The notes: generated from the sequence alone by a model not told the origin. A stretch of 64,000 nt of DNA from JADLHS01 sp964553795 (GCA_964553795.1 CAZKMR010000002.1:91816-155815); one strand, 5' to 3'. Shown: positions 37,001-46,476, numbered from the stretch's first letter. Numbers and translations are program-made.

Positions 37001-38928
37001 TCGGTCGCGTGGTGAACCTGCTGCGGCAACAAGGCCAACTCGAAAACACGTTGATCATCGCGTTGTCGGACAACGGTGGCAACCACGAAGGCGGACGCTT
37101 CGGTCAAACCGGCGGCACCATCAACGCCACGCCGCTCACCGGCCCGGCGCTCGACAATATGGGTCAGGACGGGCAACCGATAATCTATCTCGGCGGCGGC
37201 TGGGCCAACGTGAACAACACGCCGTTGCGCCTCTTCAAACATTCCACCCACGGCGGCGGCGTGCGCACGCCAATGATCATTCATTGGCCGCAAGGTTTGA
37301 CCCGCACGAATCAATGGGACGAACAACCCGGCCATCTCATGGACATCATGGCCACGATAGCCGATGTCACCGGCGCGGATTATCCCACGCAATTCAACGG
37401 CCATCCCGTCCTGCCGTTGGAAGGCATCAGTCTGAAACCACTGTTCACGACGCAAACCAACATTCCGCGCACCATGGGTTTCGAGCATGAAAGCAATCGC
37501 GCCTGGATCGACGGGCAATGGAAGTTTGTGACCAAGAATTTCACACTATACGACGGCAGTTCCCCGGCGCACGAACTGGAACTCTACAACCTCAGCACCG
37601 ACCCGGTCGAACTCACCAACCTCGCCTACGCGCAACCGCAATTGCTCGCGCAGTTGGCCACCAATTGGAACGCCTGGGCCGCGCGCGTCGGCGTGCCCTC
37701 GGGTCGCTGGCTCACGACGTTCACGAACACCCCGCCACCGGTCATCGTGACCCCCGCACCCACACCGAGCGATTTGTTCCTCGATACGTTTAATCGCGCG
37801 AACGCGACGGATGCAGATGCCTTCGCCGCCGGCATGTCCGGCAGTCGGGTTCCACCGCTCGGCGCGGGCGCGACTTATTACGAAGGATTTGAAGGCAGCG
37901 GCGCGGCAAGTTCGATTCAAGTGATGAGCGGGACGTTGCAAATGGCCGTCGGCGCGGGTATGAGCGAAAACGGATTGCAACACAACTTTATCGGAGCGGA
38001 CATCATCAGTGCCGGCGGTTTCAGCGTGGAACTGAACATCCAGAGCATCACCACGGACATATCGGATGCCGCCAATCGTTACGCCGGTTTTGGTGTTGGC
38101 CTATCGCAAGCCGAAGCCGCGACCGGCGCAGACCTCAACAATGCGCCCGCCCCGGGCGCCGTCGCGTTCCGAGGCAGCCCCACCGGCAATCCGGGCGTGG
38201 CGGACTTCTTCGTGGAACTGGACTTGAATGGCAACGTGAAGGTCTGGCGCAACGGCAGTCTGCTCGACACCGTGTCCGTCGGCGTGAACTACGGTTTGTT
38301 GACCGCGTGTTTTGAACTGGCCGGCTTTTCCACCAGCGATGTCGTGACCGTGAAAGTCTTTTTCAACGGTCAACCCGTGGACATCAACACCCCCAATGCC
38401 AACTCCATCAGCCGCACGTTCACGTGGGATCGCAACGACAGCAATTACATCGGCTTGAGCGCGCGCGCGTCGAGCCAGGTGCAACTGGACAATCTGGTCA
38501 TTCGCAAACTGCCGGTCGCAACGGGCCTGATCATCAATTACGCGATGCGTCACGGTTTGACGGGCGCGGCGACAGCGCCGGAGAGTGACGCGGACGCCGA
38601 TGGCGTGAATACGTTTGGCGAGTGGGCGTTTGGCGGCGATCCCGCCGCCGCCGATGCCGCCCTGGCGCAATTAAAAGCTCTCGCGGTCTCAGGCGACTTC
38701 CGGTTTGAATTTCAACGCCTGCAAAATGCCGCGCTCTATGGATTGCAGTTCCGCTACTTCGTTTCCGAGAACCTGACAACTTGGACGGAAACCGCGCCGG
38801 TGCTGGTGACTGCGGACTCCAACGAAGACCGGCCCGGTTACGAAGTCGTGACCTTGCAATTGCCGCCGGCCACGACCACCGGCAAGACCAACCTCTTCGT
38901 CCGCGTGCGCGCCGAACCACTCAACTAG
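34031..38928 (+). CDS. Secreted sulfatase with autotransporter-type repeats and C-terminal binding domain
   Basis: Drawn as two frames because of the gap at 35181-35280, but collapsing the duplicated 55 bp plus the Ns gives one frame of about 1580 residues. Start at 34031 (signal peptide FLLSVIILVWLASRAFA). Order: beta-helix with autotransporter-associated repeats (about 35-510; GSGTLTLSGANTYSG), cadherin-like beta-sandwich (about 560-650), S1 sulfatase (about 655-1180) with formylglycine motif CSPTRCSILTG (Cys about 704), ADDVGFSDWG metal site and GKWHLG, then a beta-sandwich domain (about 1210-1440) shared with the PEP-CTERM protein at 42451-43386, and a C-terminal ADADGVNTFGEW segment. Predicted removal of sulfate from polysaccharide; the substrate is unknown. 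The gene ends overlap by eight bases with the convergent kinase gene. Confidence 0.9.
35181..35280. other. Assembly gap (100 N) with 55-bp overlap
   Basis: Bases 35126-35180 and 35281-35335 are identical over 55 bp, the same overlap length as at 320-419. Collapsing them gives LTKLGSGTLTLSGANTYSG, an uninterrupted autotransporter-type repeat. Confidence 0.95.
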
Positions 38929-41900
38929 CGGCGTTTCCCGACTGAATCGGCAAATAGAACGAGACGGCAGTGCCCTGCCCCACCACGCTGGCAATCTCGG
39001 CGCGACCGCCGGCTTGCTCCATCCGTTTTCGTAGATTGATCAAGCCGTTACCGGTTCGCCGCGTCGCATCAGTCGGAGGCTCAAACCCGCGCCCGCGATC
39101 CTTCACCTGAATCATGATTTCATTGCGCTGAATCTCGGAACGAATCTCGACCTCGTTCGCGCCTGAGTGCCGCGCGACGTTGTTCACCGCTTCCTTGAAC
39201 GCCAGAAACAGATGATGCCGCAAATCCGCGGAGAGCGTTTGCGGCGGTAACTGGTGGGGCAAATCCAGCCGACAGCGAATGCCCGTGGGCCGGAAAAATT
39301 CCTCGGCAAAATGGCCGAGATAATTAATCAGCCCGCGCACCGAATCATTCTTCGGGTTCACGGCCCAAACGATTTCGTCCAGTGCGGTTACCATCTCCCG
39401 CGCCCGCCCGCGCACCTGGTCAATCAATTCGCGCGCTTCGGCAGGAGGCGTTTGTTCGCGATTCGCCAACGCGCTGAGCATGCTGATTTGTGTGAGACTT
39501 GTGCCCAGATCGTCATGCAAGTCCTGCGCGATGCGCGTGCGTTCGCGTTCGGTCACCCGCTGGCGTTCCACGTCGTCGAGTTTGCGCCGGTAGCGGCGCC
39601 GTTGTGCCAGCGCCACCGCGAGTCCCAGGCCACTGAACAACGCCACGGCGAGCAAGGCGCGAAACCACCACGTCTCCCAGAAAAACGGCTGCACACTAAA
39701 CCGCAGCGTATCACCCGCTTCGTTCCAGACGCCGTCGTTGTTGCAGGCAATGACCCGCAACCGATAATCGCCCGGACGCAACGGGCCATAGCCGATGGAA
39801 CGTTGCCCCGCGAGGTCCTGCCACTCTGCATCCACGCCTTCGAGCTTGGCGCGGAAACGCACTCCGTCCGGCGCGGCGAAATTCAACCCGGTGAAATGAA
39901 ACTGCACGTAATGACGGCCCGGCTCGATTTCCATCACACGAGATTTTCCACTCGCCCGATGCGCCCGCAACGAACGTTTTTTTCCGTCCACAAACATCTC
40001 TTCAATGATGACAATTGGCGGTTGAGAATTCGCGGCGATGGCGGTGGGATCAACCGAGACCACGCCGTTGGCCGTCGCAAACCACAAGCGACCATCGCCC
40101 GCCCGCCAACAGGAAGGCTGAAACCCGCTCGAACATTCGAGCGCGGGCAAGCCGTCGAAGCGTCCATAGACCCGGCAGGCCACGCGCGGCGCGTGCCCCG
40201 TCGCCACGCTTTCCAGTTCCACTTTGTTGGCGCGGAAAATTCCGGCGTACGTTCCCGCCCACAAATGCCCGTCGCCACTGTCGAGTAATTGGCTGACGTT
40301 GTTGTCCGGCAAGCCGTATTCCAACGTGCACCGCGTAAACTGGCCGTCTTTGAAGCGCAACAAACCGCCGCCTAGGGTTCCGACCCAAACCACGCCGTTG
40401 GTATCCGGCAGCACCGCAGAGAATCGCACGGAGGGCCATTCAGCCGGCGGCGTGAAGCGGGTGAATTCGCCCGCCGGAGTGTAACGCCAAAGATCGCCCG
40501 GCCCGGTGCCGATCCACAAGTTTCCCGCCTCATCCTCAGCGAGAGCACCGATGGCATGACTGTCCACAAACCCGTCTTTGGACCCGAATTGGTAAAAGCG
40601 ACCGGCGGTGTAGCGAAACAAATTAACCAGCCCGCCGACCCACAGGTCGTTGCGACGGTCGGTGAACAGAACGCGCACGGCCACGTTCTGACCGAAACCC
40701 GCGGCCAGTCGTCCGATTTCCCCCGCCTGCATTTGCAGCAAGCCATGATTCAATGAACCAATCCAAAGTTGACCGGTGAGGTCTGGACAAACCGTGACAC
40801 TCTCCACGGGTGGAACACTCGGCACCGGCAGCGGCGTGCGCTCCAGTTGACCGTCCCGCCATCGGGCCAGGCCACCGGACATCGTACCGGCCCAAAGCGT
40901 GTCGGCGGAATCCACGCAGACTGACCGCACCACCCGCCCGGGCAAGCCGTCCGCAGTGGTGAACGTGGTGAAAATGCTTTCGCGAATCCGAATCAATCCG
41001 CCCCCCGCCGTCCCAATCCACACGTTGCCTTCCGGGTCTTCATACCAACAGGTGATAAACAGATTCGGCAAGCCATCGCGCTCGGAGAATTGATGCAAAG
41101 CCCCGGTCGATTTGGTGTGGGAAAATCCATGACCATAATGAATCACCCACGCACCGCCCTGGGCATCGCCGTGCAATTCGATGCCCCCCTCCCCGGTTTG
41201 ATCCGCCAACGGATTCTGGTCGGCCGTCACCACCCACTGCCCATCACGAAACTTGCGCAGGCGATTGCGTTCGAGCACCCACAGTCCGCCGTCGCCGCTG
41301 AACGCAATGCGCAGGATGTCCCGGGGCGGCGGACCCTCCGCAGGCGTGCGATCCACAAATGCTTCGCCATCCCAACTCAATAAGCGGCGCGGTGAGGCCG
41401 TCCAAAGTTGGCCCTCACGATCCACGGCCAACCCGACGGTTCGCGGCTCAATCAATCCCGGCAATGTGTTGGCCAATTCGAGCCGGCCCTCGCGGAAGCG
41501 GGACAAGCGCTGATTCAACGTGGTGAACCAGACGGTTTCGTTCCGATCCACGACGAAGGTGCGCGGGTTGGCTTCAAAGCGCGGGCGCGGATCATGCACC
41601 GTCCAGCCGTTTGTGCCGGCGGCCAAATCCAGCGTCGCCAGATATGCATACTCCCCCGTGAATAGAATCGAGTCGGGCCGGGTAATAAGCGCCTGCATGG
41701 CCCGCAGGCGCGGCTCGGTGCGCGGCTGGCGAAACAAGGTGAATTCCCCATCCGCCATGGCGTTGATGGATTCGTTGCCCATCACCACCCACAATCGCCC
41801 GGCGCCGTCCACGCTGAGGAACTCCACTTGAACGTCTTTGAGTTCCGGAGTGTTTTGCGGATTGAACGGAACAAACCGCACGCCGTCGAATCGTGCCAAT

Positions 41901-42124
41901 CCGCCATAGCGTGTGCCCACCCAAAGATATCCGTCTGGAGTCTGCGCGATGCTCGAAACCCAATTCTGCGGCAGGCCATTGTCAGTTTGCCAGATATGCA
42001 CCAGATAATTCGGCGCCAGGCCCGTCGGGGTTGCCCCAGACATTAGCTCCCGAAAAAGCAACAGCGCTACCCAGAACACAACGGCGCGTCTGGTGCGACC
42101 GAACACGGCGGCGAATCGATGCAT
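38921..42124 (-). CDS. Propeller-type (Reg_prop/Y_Y_Y) membrane histidine kinase
   Basis: 1067 residues. Signal/anchor near residue 10-28 (AVVFWVALLLFRELMSG), then repeats of two-component regulator propeller type (WQTDNGLPQNWVSSIAQTPDGYLWVGT and similar blades to about 680), a Y_Y_Y domain (VRFRAKLEGVDAEWQDLAGQRSIGYGPLRPGDYRLRV), one membrane helix (WWFRALLAVALFSGLGLAVAL, about 820-845), HisKA_3 with His in RIAQDLHDDLGTSLTQISM (about 865) and HATPase_c (FKEAVNNVARHSGANEV, VKDRGRGF, GNGLINLRKRM). Such kinases sense oligosaccharides in Bacteroidota hybrid systems; here no regulator is fused, and the nearest candidate is the NarL-type regulator at 43569-44189. Convergent with the sulfatase gene. 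Confidence 0.92.
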   Translation of the reverse strand: MHRFAAVFGRTRRAVVFWVALLLFRELMSGATPTGLAPNYLVHIWQTDNGLPQNWVSSIAQTPDGYLWVGTRYGGLARFDGVRFVPFNPQNTPELKDVQVEFLSVDGAGRLWVVMGNESINAMADGEFTLFRQPRTEPRLRAMQALITRPDSILFTGEYAYLATLDLAAGTNGWTVHDPRPRFEANPRTFVVDRNETVWFTTLNQRLSRFREGRLELANTLPGLIEPRTVGLAVDREGQLWTASPRRLLSWDGEAFVDRTPAEGPPPRDILRIAFSGDGGLWVLERNRLRKFRDGQWVVTADQNPLADQTGEGGIELHGDAQGGAWVIHYGHGFSHTKSTGALHQFSERDGLPNLFITCWYEDPEGNVWIGTAGGGLIRIRESIFTTFTTADGLPGRVVRSVCVDSADTLWAGTMSGGLARWRDGQLERTPLPVPSVPPVESVTVCPDLTGQLWIGSLNHGLLQMQAGEIGRLAAGFGQNVAVRVLFTDRRNDLWVGGLVNLFRYTAGRFYQFGSKDGFVDSHAIGALAEDEAGNLWIGTGPGDLWRYTPAGEFTRFTPPAEWPSVRFSAVLPDTNGVVWVGTLGGGLLRFKDGQFTRCTLEYGLPDNNVSQLLDSGDGHLWAGTYAGIFRANKVELESVATGHAPRVACRVYGRFDGLPALECSSGFQPSCWRAGDGRLWFATANGVVSVDPTAIAANSQPPIVIIEEMFVDGKKRSLRAHRASGKSRVMEIEPGRHYVQFHFTGLNFAAPDGVRFRAKLEGVDAEWQDLAGQRSIGYGPLRPGDYRLRVIACNNDGVWNEAGDTLRFSVQPFFWETWWFRALLAVALFSGLGLAVALAQRRRYRRKLDDVERQRVTERERTRIAQDLHDDLGTSLTQISMLSALANREQTPPAEARELIDQVRGRAREMVTALDEIVWAVNPKNDSVRGLINYLGHFAEEFFRPTGIRCRLDLPHQLPPQTLSADLRHHLFLAFKEAVNNVARHSGANEVEIRSEIQRNEIMIQVKDRGRGFEPPTDATRRTGNGLINLRKRMEQAGGRAEIASVVGQGTAVSFYLPIQSGNAAS

Positions 42125-42198
42125 CGTGAATCAATTAGGGTCAAGTGGTCGCGAAGCGCAACGCTGATTTTCTCCGCCAGCCGCAACCAAAAAAAGTC

Positions 42199-42213
42199 AT
42201 CGCTTCGGACGAT
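42199..42213. promoter_or_regulatory. Operator-like dyad ATCGCTTCGGACGAT (copy 2)
   Basis: Matches copies 1 and 3 at 14 of 15 positions (C for T at position 5). Located 75 bp upstream of the propeller kinase start and inside the 326-bp intergenic region 42125-42450, which otherwise holds an orphan plus-strand terminator and the terminator of the PEP-CTERM gene. Confidence 0.6.
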
Positions 42214-42323
42214 GTTCAAGCGAAGCGCCGCTGCTAGACTAGGTCTCGTTATTCAGGCCAACAACAGTCGGACTGATTGGCCGCCTGGAATAGATTTAAG
42301 GATTTGGGTTGGGTGGGTTGTGC

Positions 42324-42361
42324 GGGCGCTCTGGGTCGATTGCCAGAGCGCCCGTCTTTTT
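42324..42361 (+). terminator. Intrinsic terminator on the plus strand without an annotated gene upstream
   Basis: Perfect 11-bp stem GGGCGCTCTGG (42324-42334), 8-base loop, CCAGAGCGCCC (42343-42353), then GTCTTTTTG. The T-tract faces the plus strand. The genes on either side (kinase 38921-42124 and PEP-CTERM 42451-43386) are on the minus strand, so a plus-strand transcript of up to about 200 nt may start in 42125-42320. I see no convincing protein there. Confidence 0.8.
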
Positions 42362-42393
42362 GTTTTCTAAAGTCGGCAAAAAACGTCCCTTGA

Positions 42394-42435
42394 AATAAAA
42401 ACGCCCGTCTCGGCGCGCCGGGACGGGCGGGAAAA
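42394..42435 (-). terminator. Intrinsic terminator of the PEP-CTERM gene
   Basis: On the minus strand CGCCCGTC, a GC-rich loop, GACGGGCG, then TTTTTATTT, 16 bases after the stop codon of the PEP-CTERM gene. Classic rho-independent structure. Confidence 0.85.
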
Positions 42436-42450
42436 ACACCGCGTTCGGTT

Positions 42451-43386
42451 TTAGTTCTGGCGGCGGCGCCAGAACAATCCCGCGACGCCCAACAATCCCA
42501 GGACGGCAGTCGTGGGCTCGGGAATACTCACCACAAAGTTGTCCAGGCTCACAGCCGATGAATCGCGCGCATCCAACCCGATATAGTTTTCATTGCTGCC
42601 GCTCCACGTGAACGAGCCCGTGCCCTTGGAAACGCCATTGAAGAACACTTCATAGTTCACCGTGCTGCCCGCGTTGAAATCGCTGAACATAAAATTCGCG
42701 CTGATCGTGCCGGTCTTTGACCCCAAGGCGGCGGCGCCGGAAATGACGCCCGAACTGCTGCCCCACGCCATCGAACTATTGCCGCGCAGCGCCAACCAAA
42801 AATCTGAAGCGACCAAGCCCGGAATGTTCGCGCCGATGGTGGACCCGTCGTTGAATGCGCCGGTCATGCTGGGCATCGCCGGGTTCTGACCAATCCCTTG
42901 ATTGAATGCGTCGCCAACCGACGCCGCTTCGGCGGCGGACATGCCAAGGGCAAACGCGCCCCCTTGCTGATAACCGCTCTGCCCCACGGCGGCGATGTCG
43001 AGCGACACGGAAAATCCGCCCGCCGACAGAATGGCGGGGTTGATAAAATTGTGGTTCACGAACGCCGCCGAGGTGCCCGCGCCGACGGCGAGTTGCAATC
43101 GGTTGCCCAGAATCTGCGCGCCCCCGCCGTTGGCCGCCACGCCGTCCTGCACGCCATAAGTCGGCGGTTGGTTGTTGGGATCGAGCCACGGAGTCGAGTA
43201 AACCGTATCCGCGGCCAAGCCGGAACCGGTGTTGTCGGTAATACCCGTCAGCGAAGCGTCGATATTCCGGTTATCCGCGCGGTCAAAGTTATCCGCGAAA
43301 ATGGTGGTTTGCGCCGTCGCCGCCCCGGCGAAAACAGCCAGGATTGCGGCGGATACGATCGTTGCAGCAGAGCGTGTTTGCTTCAT
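42451..43386 (-). CDS. PEP-CTERM anchor protein with sulfatase-associated domain
   Basis: 311 residues: signal peptide (TIVSAAILAVFAGAATAQ), one beta-sandwich domain, and a C-terminal PEP-CTERM signal (IPEPTTAVLGLLGVAGLFWRRR). PEP-CTERM tails are recognised by exosortase, which places the protein at the cell surface or in exopolysaccharide; no exosortase is in the window. The domain (FADNFDRAD, HNFINPAILSAGGFSVSLDI, FTWSGSNENYIGLDARDSSAVSLDNFVV) parallels the C-terminal domain of the sulfatase at 34031-38928 along its length, including the NYIGL and LDN motifs. An operator-like dyad lies 69 bp upstream of its start. Confidence 0.88.
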   Translation of the reverse strand: MKQTRSAATIVSAAILAVFAGAATAQTTIFADNFDRADNRNIDASLTGITDNTGSGLAADTVYSTPWLDPNNQPPTYGVQDGVAANGGGAQILGNRLQLAVGAGTSAAFVNHNFINPAILSAGGFSVSLDIAAVGQSGYQQGGAFALGMSAAEAASVGDAFNQGIGQNPAMPSMTGAFNDGSTIGANIPGLVASDFWLALRGNSSMAWGSSSGVISGAAALGSKTGTISANFMFSDFNAGSTVNYEVFFNGVSKGTGSFTWSGSNENYIGLDARDSSAVSLDNFVVSIPEPTTAVLGLLGVAGLFWRRRQN

Positions 43387-43454
43387 GGTTGGATGATGAG
43401 TTTGCTTCTAAATTGGGAACGCCTTGTTTTACCTCATACCTGATGCGCCTGGCT

Positions 43455-43469
43455 ATCGTCCGAAACGAT
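43455..43469 (-). promoter_or_regulatory. Operator-like dyad (copy 3) upstream of the PEP-CTERM gene
   Basis: On the minus strand ATCGTTTCGGACGAT, identical over 15 bases to copy 1 and oriented the same way relative to its gene. The similarity extends to one flanking base before it (TC upstream) and G/A after it. It lies in the 182-bp region between the response regulator and PEP-CTERM genes. Confidence 0.65.
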
Positions 43470-43568
43470 GAATTGCTTGCCTGAATCATCCGCGAAGATA
43501 CGGAGGCGCTGCCTCAATCCACCGGTTGAACGGAAGACGCGCAGCGACTCGGTGCGACGACCGACCGA

Positions 43569-44189
43569 TTACTTCAAATACTTAACTATCGCTTCGGTGC
43601 GCGAGCGAACATGGAGCTTCTCGTATATATGGCGCAGATGCGTGCGCACCGTGGGCACGCTGATATTCAGTTCGTCCGCAATTTCCTTGTTGGCGAATCC
43701 CTTGGAAAGATAGGCGAGAATCTCGTTTTCCCGTTCCGTTAAGGATGTGGTTTCCGCGCCCGTGGAATGTTCATGAAACGAATGCACCACGCGCCGCGCA
43801 ATCTGGCTGCTCATCGGCGCGCCGCCTTCGCGAGCGTTCTTGATGGCTTCCAACACTTCCTCGGGTTCGGAACGTTTCAGTAGATAGCCGCTGGCGCCAG
43901 CTTTCAGCGCATGAAATATGTGTTCGCTGTCTTCATAGACCGTCAGCACGATCACCGGCGTTTGCGGCAGTTGATCTTTGAGCCGCCGAATGCACTCGAT
44001 GCCGGACATGTGGGGCAAATTCAAATCCATCAGGATGACGTCCGGTTTCACCGCGGGCAGTTTCTGCAACGCCATTTCCCCCGTGGCACAAGCGGCAACA
44101 CATTGCACGCCGGGCGTGGCGCCGACCAGCTTGGTAAGGCTGTTCCGCAAAATCTCATCGTCCTCGACTATGCCAACCGATATATCCAT
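43569..44189 (-). CDS. NarL/LuxR-type response regulator
   Basis: About 206 residues from the ATG at 44189; an ATG six codons upstream (44207) is also possible. Receiver domain: VEDDEILRNSL, phospho-acceptor in VILMDLNLPHMSG, GYLLKRSEPEEVL. LuxR helix-turn-helix: LTERENEILAYLSKGFANKEIADELNI, VRTHLRHIYEKLHVRSRTEA. Closest relative in the window is the regulator at 14389-15024. With the propeller kinase (38921-42124), to which no other regulator is adjacent, it probably forms a two-component pair and would bind the ATCGT-N5-ACGAT dyads found nearby; that link is inferred. Confidence 0.92.
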   Translation of the reverse strand: MDISVGIVEDDEILRNSLTKLVGATPGVQCVAACATGEMALQKLPAVKPDVILMDLNLPHMSGIECIRRLKDQLPQTPVIVLTVYEDSEHIFHALKAGASGYLLKRSEPEEVLEAIKNAREGGAPMSSQIARRVVHSFHEHSTGAETTSLTERENEILAYLSKGFANKEIADELNISVPTVRTHLRHIYEKLHVRSRTEAIVKYLK

Positions 44190-44469
44190 GACGCTTTGTG
44201 ATTCCATTCAAGTCCGCCCTGGTTGTTCCTGCCAACCTGCAAAAAAACTCCACCGCCAGTTTCAATCACTTGCCCGCACCGTCACAAGCGCAATCTCTTT
44301 CCGGATTGCTTTTCTACTGTTCGCACTGATGACACGCGCTTGTGTGAGGATCGAATAGGCATACGGCGCTCTGCGTCCGAGTGTGTCCTGTGCCGCATCG
44401 CCCGCGAACACACCGCAGGCGCTGCCACAGTTCGAGTTTGTCGCGCCAAGAGTTTCTCGTTTTACTCCC

Positions 44470-46458
44470 ATGGCAATCAAACAGGCTTACGATTTGAAAT
44501 CAAAACAGTCATCAGCCGGATGGTGGTCGCAACTCGGCCATTGCGCCGCGATCGCGTGCTCTCTGGCCGCGGCAAGCGCGGCTCAAGGTGCGAATACGTT
44601 CACCAACCCCGTCGCGGCGTCCGGCGCCGATCCCTGGGTGATTCAGCACGACGGCGATTACTATTATTGCCAATCCCGCCGCAACGGTATTTACGTGAAA
44701 AAAGTTTCACGCCTGGAAAATCTGGGCGTCAGCGAATGGTCGCGCGTGTGGTCGCCGCCGAGGGGCACAGAGTATTCCCGCAATCTCTGGGCGCCGGAAC
44801 TCCATTACTTGCGCGGCAAATGGTATCTCTACGTCGCCGCTGATGATGGCGATAACGCCAATCACCGGATGTACGTGCTCGAAGGCACCACGCAAGATCC
44901 GCGCGAACCCTTCGAGTTTCGCGGCAAGATCGCCGCGCCCACGGACCGCTGGGCCATCGACGGCACCGTGCTGCAAATGCCGGGGGATCGCCTGTATTTC
45001 GTTTGGTCCGGTTGGGAAGGAACGGACAACGTGGCGCAGAATCTTTACATCGCGCCAATGAGCGACCCCATGACGATCAGCGGCGAGCGGGTTTGCATCT
45101 CACGCCCCGAGCATGATTGGGAAAAAATCGGCCAACCATGGGTCAACGAAGGCCCGGAAGCCCTCTGGAACGGCGACAAGTTGTTTTTGATTTATTCGGC
45201 CAGCGGGAGTTGGGGCGACAACTATTGTCTCGGCCAACTGACCTGGACCGGCGGCGACGTGTTGAATCCGGATTCCTGGGTGAAAAAGTCATCGCCAGTC
45301 TTCGCGTCCACCAAAGAAGTAATCAGCCCTGGCCATGCCTCGTTTGTAACGGCAGGCGACGGCAAAGAAAACTGGATTGTTTATCACGTGGCCAAGTTTC
45401 CCGGCGCGGGCTGGAATCGGCAGGTTCACCTTCAACCCTTCACGTGGCACGCGGATGGAACGCCGAATTTTGGCGTGCCGACTCCGGCGGGCGTCCCGTT
45501 ACCCTGCCCCACGCCGAATTCCGACTCCACTGCCACTGGCGCTTTTCAGAATCCGCTTAATCCCAGCGCCGATCCCTGGCTGCAATTTCATGACGGCCAT
45601 TATTTTCTCGCCACCACGCAGGGCGATGCCATTCGCATGTGGAAAGCGCAGACATTGGGCGGACTTAAATCCGCGCCTGCGAACACAGTGTGGAAAGACA
45701 ACGACCCGACGCGCTCGCGCGGCATGTGGGCGCCGGAATTTCATTTCATCAGCAACCGTTGGTATCTCTACTACACCGCCACCTCCAGCGATAATCGCGA
45801 CGACAATCACCGCATGCATGTGTTGGAAAGTGCCGGGGCGGATCCGCTTGGGCCGTATGCCTACAAGGGGCGTTTGATCAATCCGACCAACGACCATTAC
45901 GCGATTGACGGCACGGTGTTTCAAAAACCGGACGGCGCGTGGTATTTCATCTGGGCGGCGCGCCCGGGTCATGTGTTAACCATCGCTCCCATGGCGAATC
46001 CGTGGACGCTGAGTGGCAACGGCGTCGTCCTGCCGGCGGCCGGTTTCGGCTGCGAGGAAGTGCGCGAAGGTCCGGTCGTGCTGCGCCGCCACGGCAAGTT
46101 GTTCCTGGTTTATTCCGCCTGCGACACGGGTAAGCCGGATTATCAACTTGGAATGTTAATCGCGGATGAAACCGCGGATGTGATGAATCCCGCTGCGTGG
46201 CGGCAACATCCGACGCCGGTGTTCACCCGCAATGACGCCGCACAGGTTTTTGGTCCGGGTCATAACGGATTCTTCCGTTCGCCGGACGGCACGGAAGATT
46301 GGATTGTTTATCACGCCAAAACGAATTCCAACTACACTTATCGCGGGCGCACGACTCGCGCCCAAAAGTTCACGTGGAACGCCGACGGCACGCCGAACTT
46401 TGGCGTCCCGCTCTCATTGGACACCGCGCTCGCCGAACCATCCGGCACGTTGAAATAA
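44470..46458 (+). CDS. Secreted glycoside hydrolase with two GH43 domains
   Basis: 662 residues from the ATG at 44470, the first that begins a signal peptide (HCAAIACSLAAASAAQG). Two consecutive GH43 five-bladed propellers, about residues 40-340 and 350-655. Each has the catalytic set: Asp base near the start (SGADPWVIQ; PSADPWLQF), Asp in AIDGTVLQ / AIDGTVFQ, and Glu acid in NEGPEALW / REGPVVLR. Likely exo- or endo-acting alpha-L-arabinofuranosidase on arabinan side chains of pectin. Next gene downstream is GH127, with GH2 after it, consistent with arabinan and galactan trimming. The 260-bp region before it holds the divergent response regulator start. Confidence 0.87.
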   Translation: MAIKQAYDLKSKQSSAGWWSQLGHCAAIACSLAAASAAQGANTFTNPVAASGADPWVIQHDGDYYYCQSRRNGIYVKKVSRLENLGVSEWSRVWSPPRGTEYSRNLWAPELHYLRGKWYLYVAADDGDNANHRMYVLEGTTQDPREPFEFRGKIAAPTDRWAIDGTVLQMPGDRLYFVWSGWEGTDNVAQNLYIAPMSDPMTISGERVCISRPEHDWEKIGQPWVNEGPEALWNGDKLFLIYSASGSWGDNYCLGQLTWTGGDVLNPDSWVKKSSPVFASTKEVISPGHASFVTAGDGKENWIVYHVAKFPGAGWNRQVHLQPFTWHADGTPNFGVPTPAGVPLPCPTPNSDSTATGAFQNPLNPSADPWLQFHDGHYFLATTQGDAIRMWKAQTLGGLKSAPANTVWKDNDPTRSRGMWAPEFHFISNRWYLYYTATSSDNRDDNHRMHVLESAGADPLGPYAYKGRLINPTNDHYAIDGTVFQKPDGAWYFIWAARPGHVLTIAPMANPWTLSGNGVVLPAAGFGCEEVREGPVVLRRHGKLFLVYSACDTGKPDYQLGMLIADETADVMNPAAWRQHPTPVFTRNDAAQVFGPGHNGFFRSPDGTEDWIVYHAKTNSNYTYRGRTTRAQKFTWNADGTPNFGVPLSLDTALAEPSGTLK

Positions 46459-46476
46459 TTTCGCCCAGCGGGGCGC

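Noticed and set aside
35734..37518. 594-residue minus-strand open frame inside the sulfatase
   Set aside because: Antisense shadow caused by high GC; the sulfatase motifs are on the plus strand.
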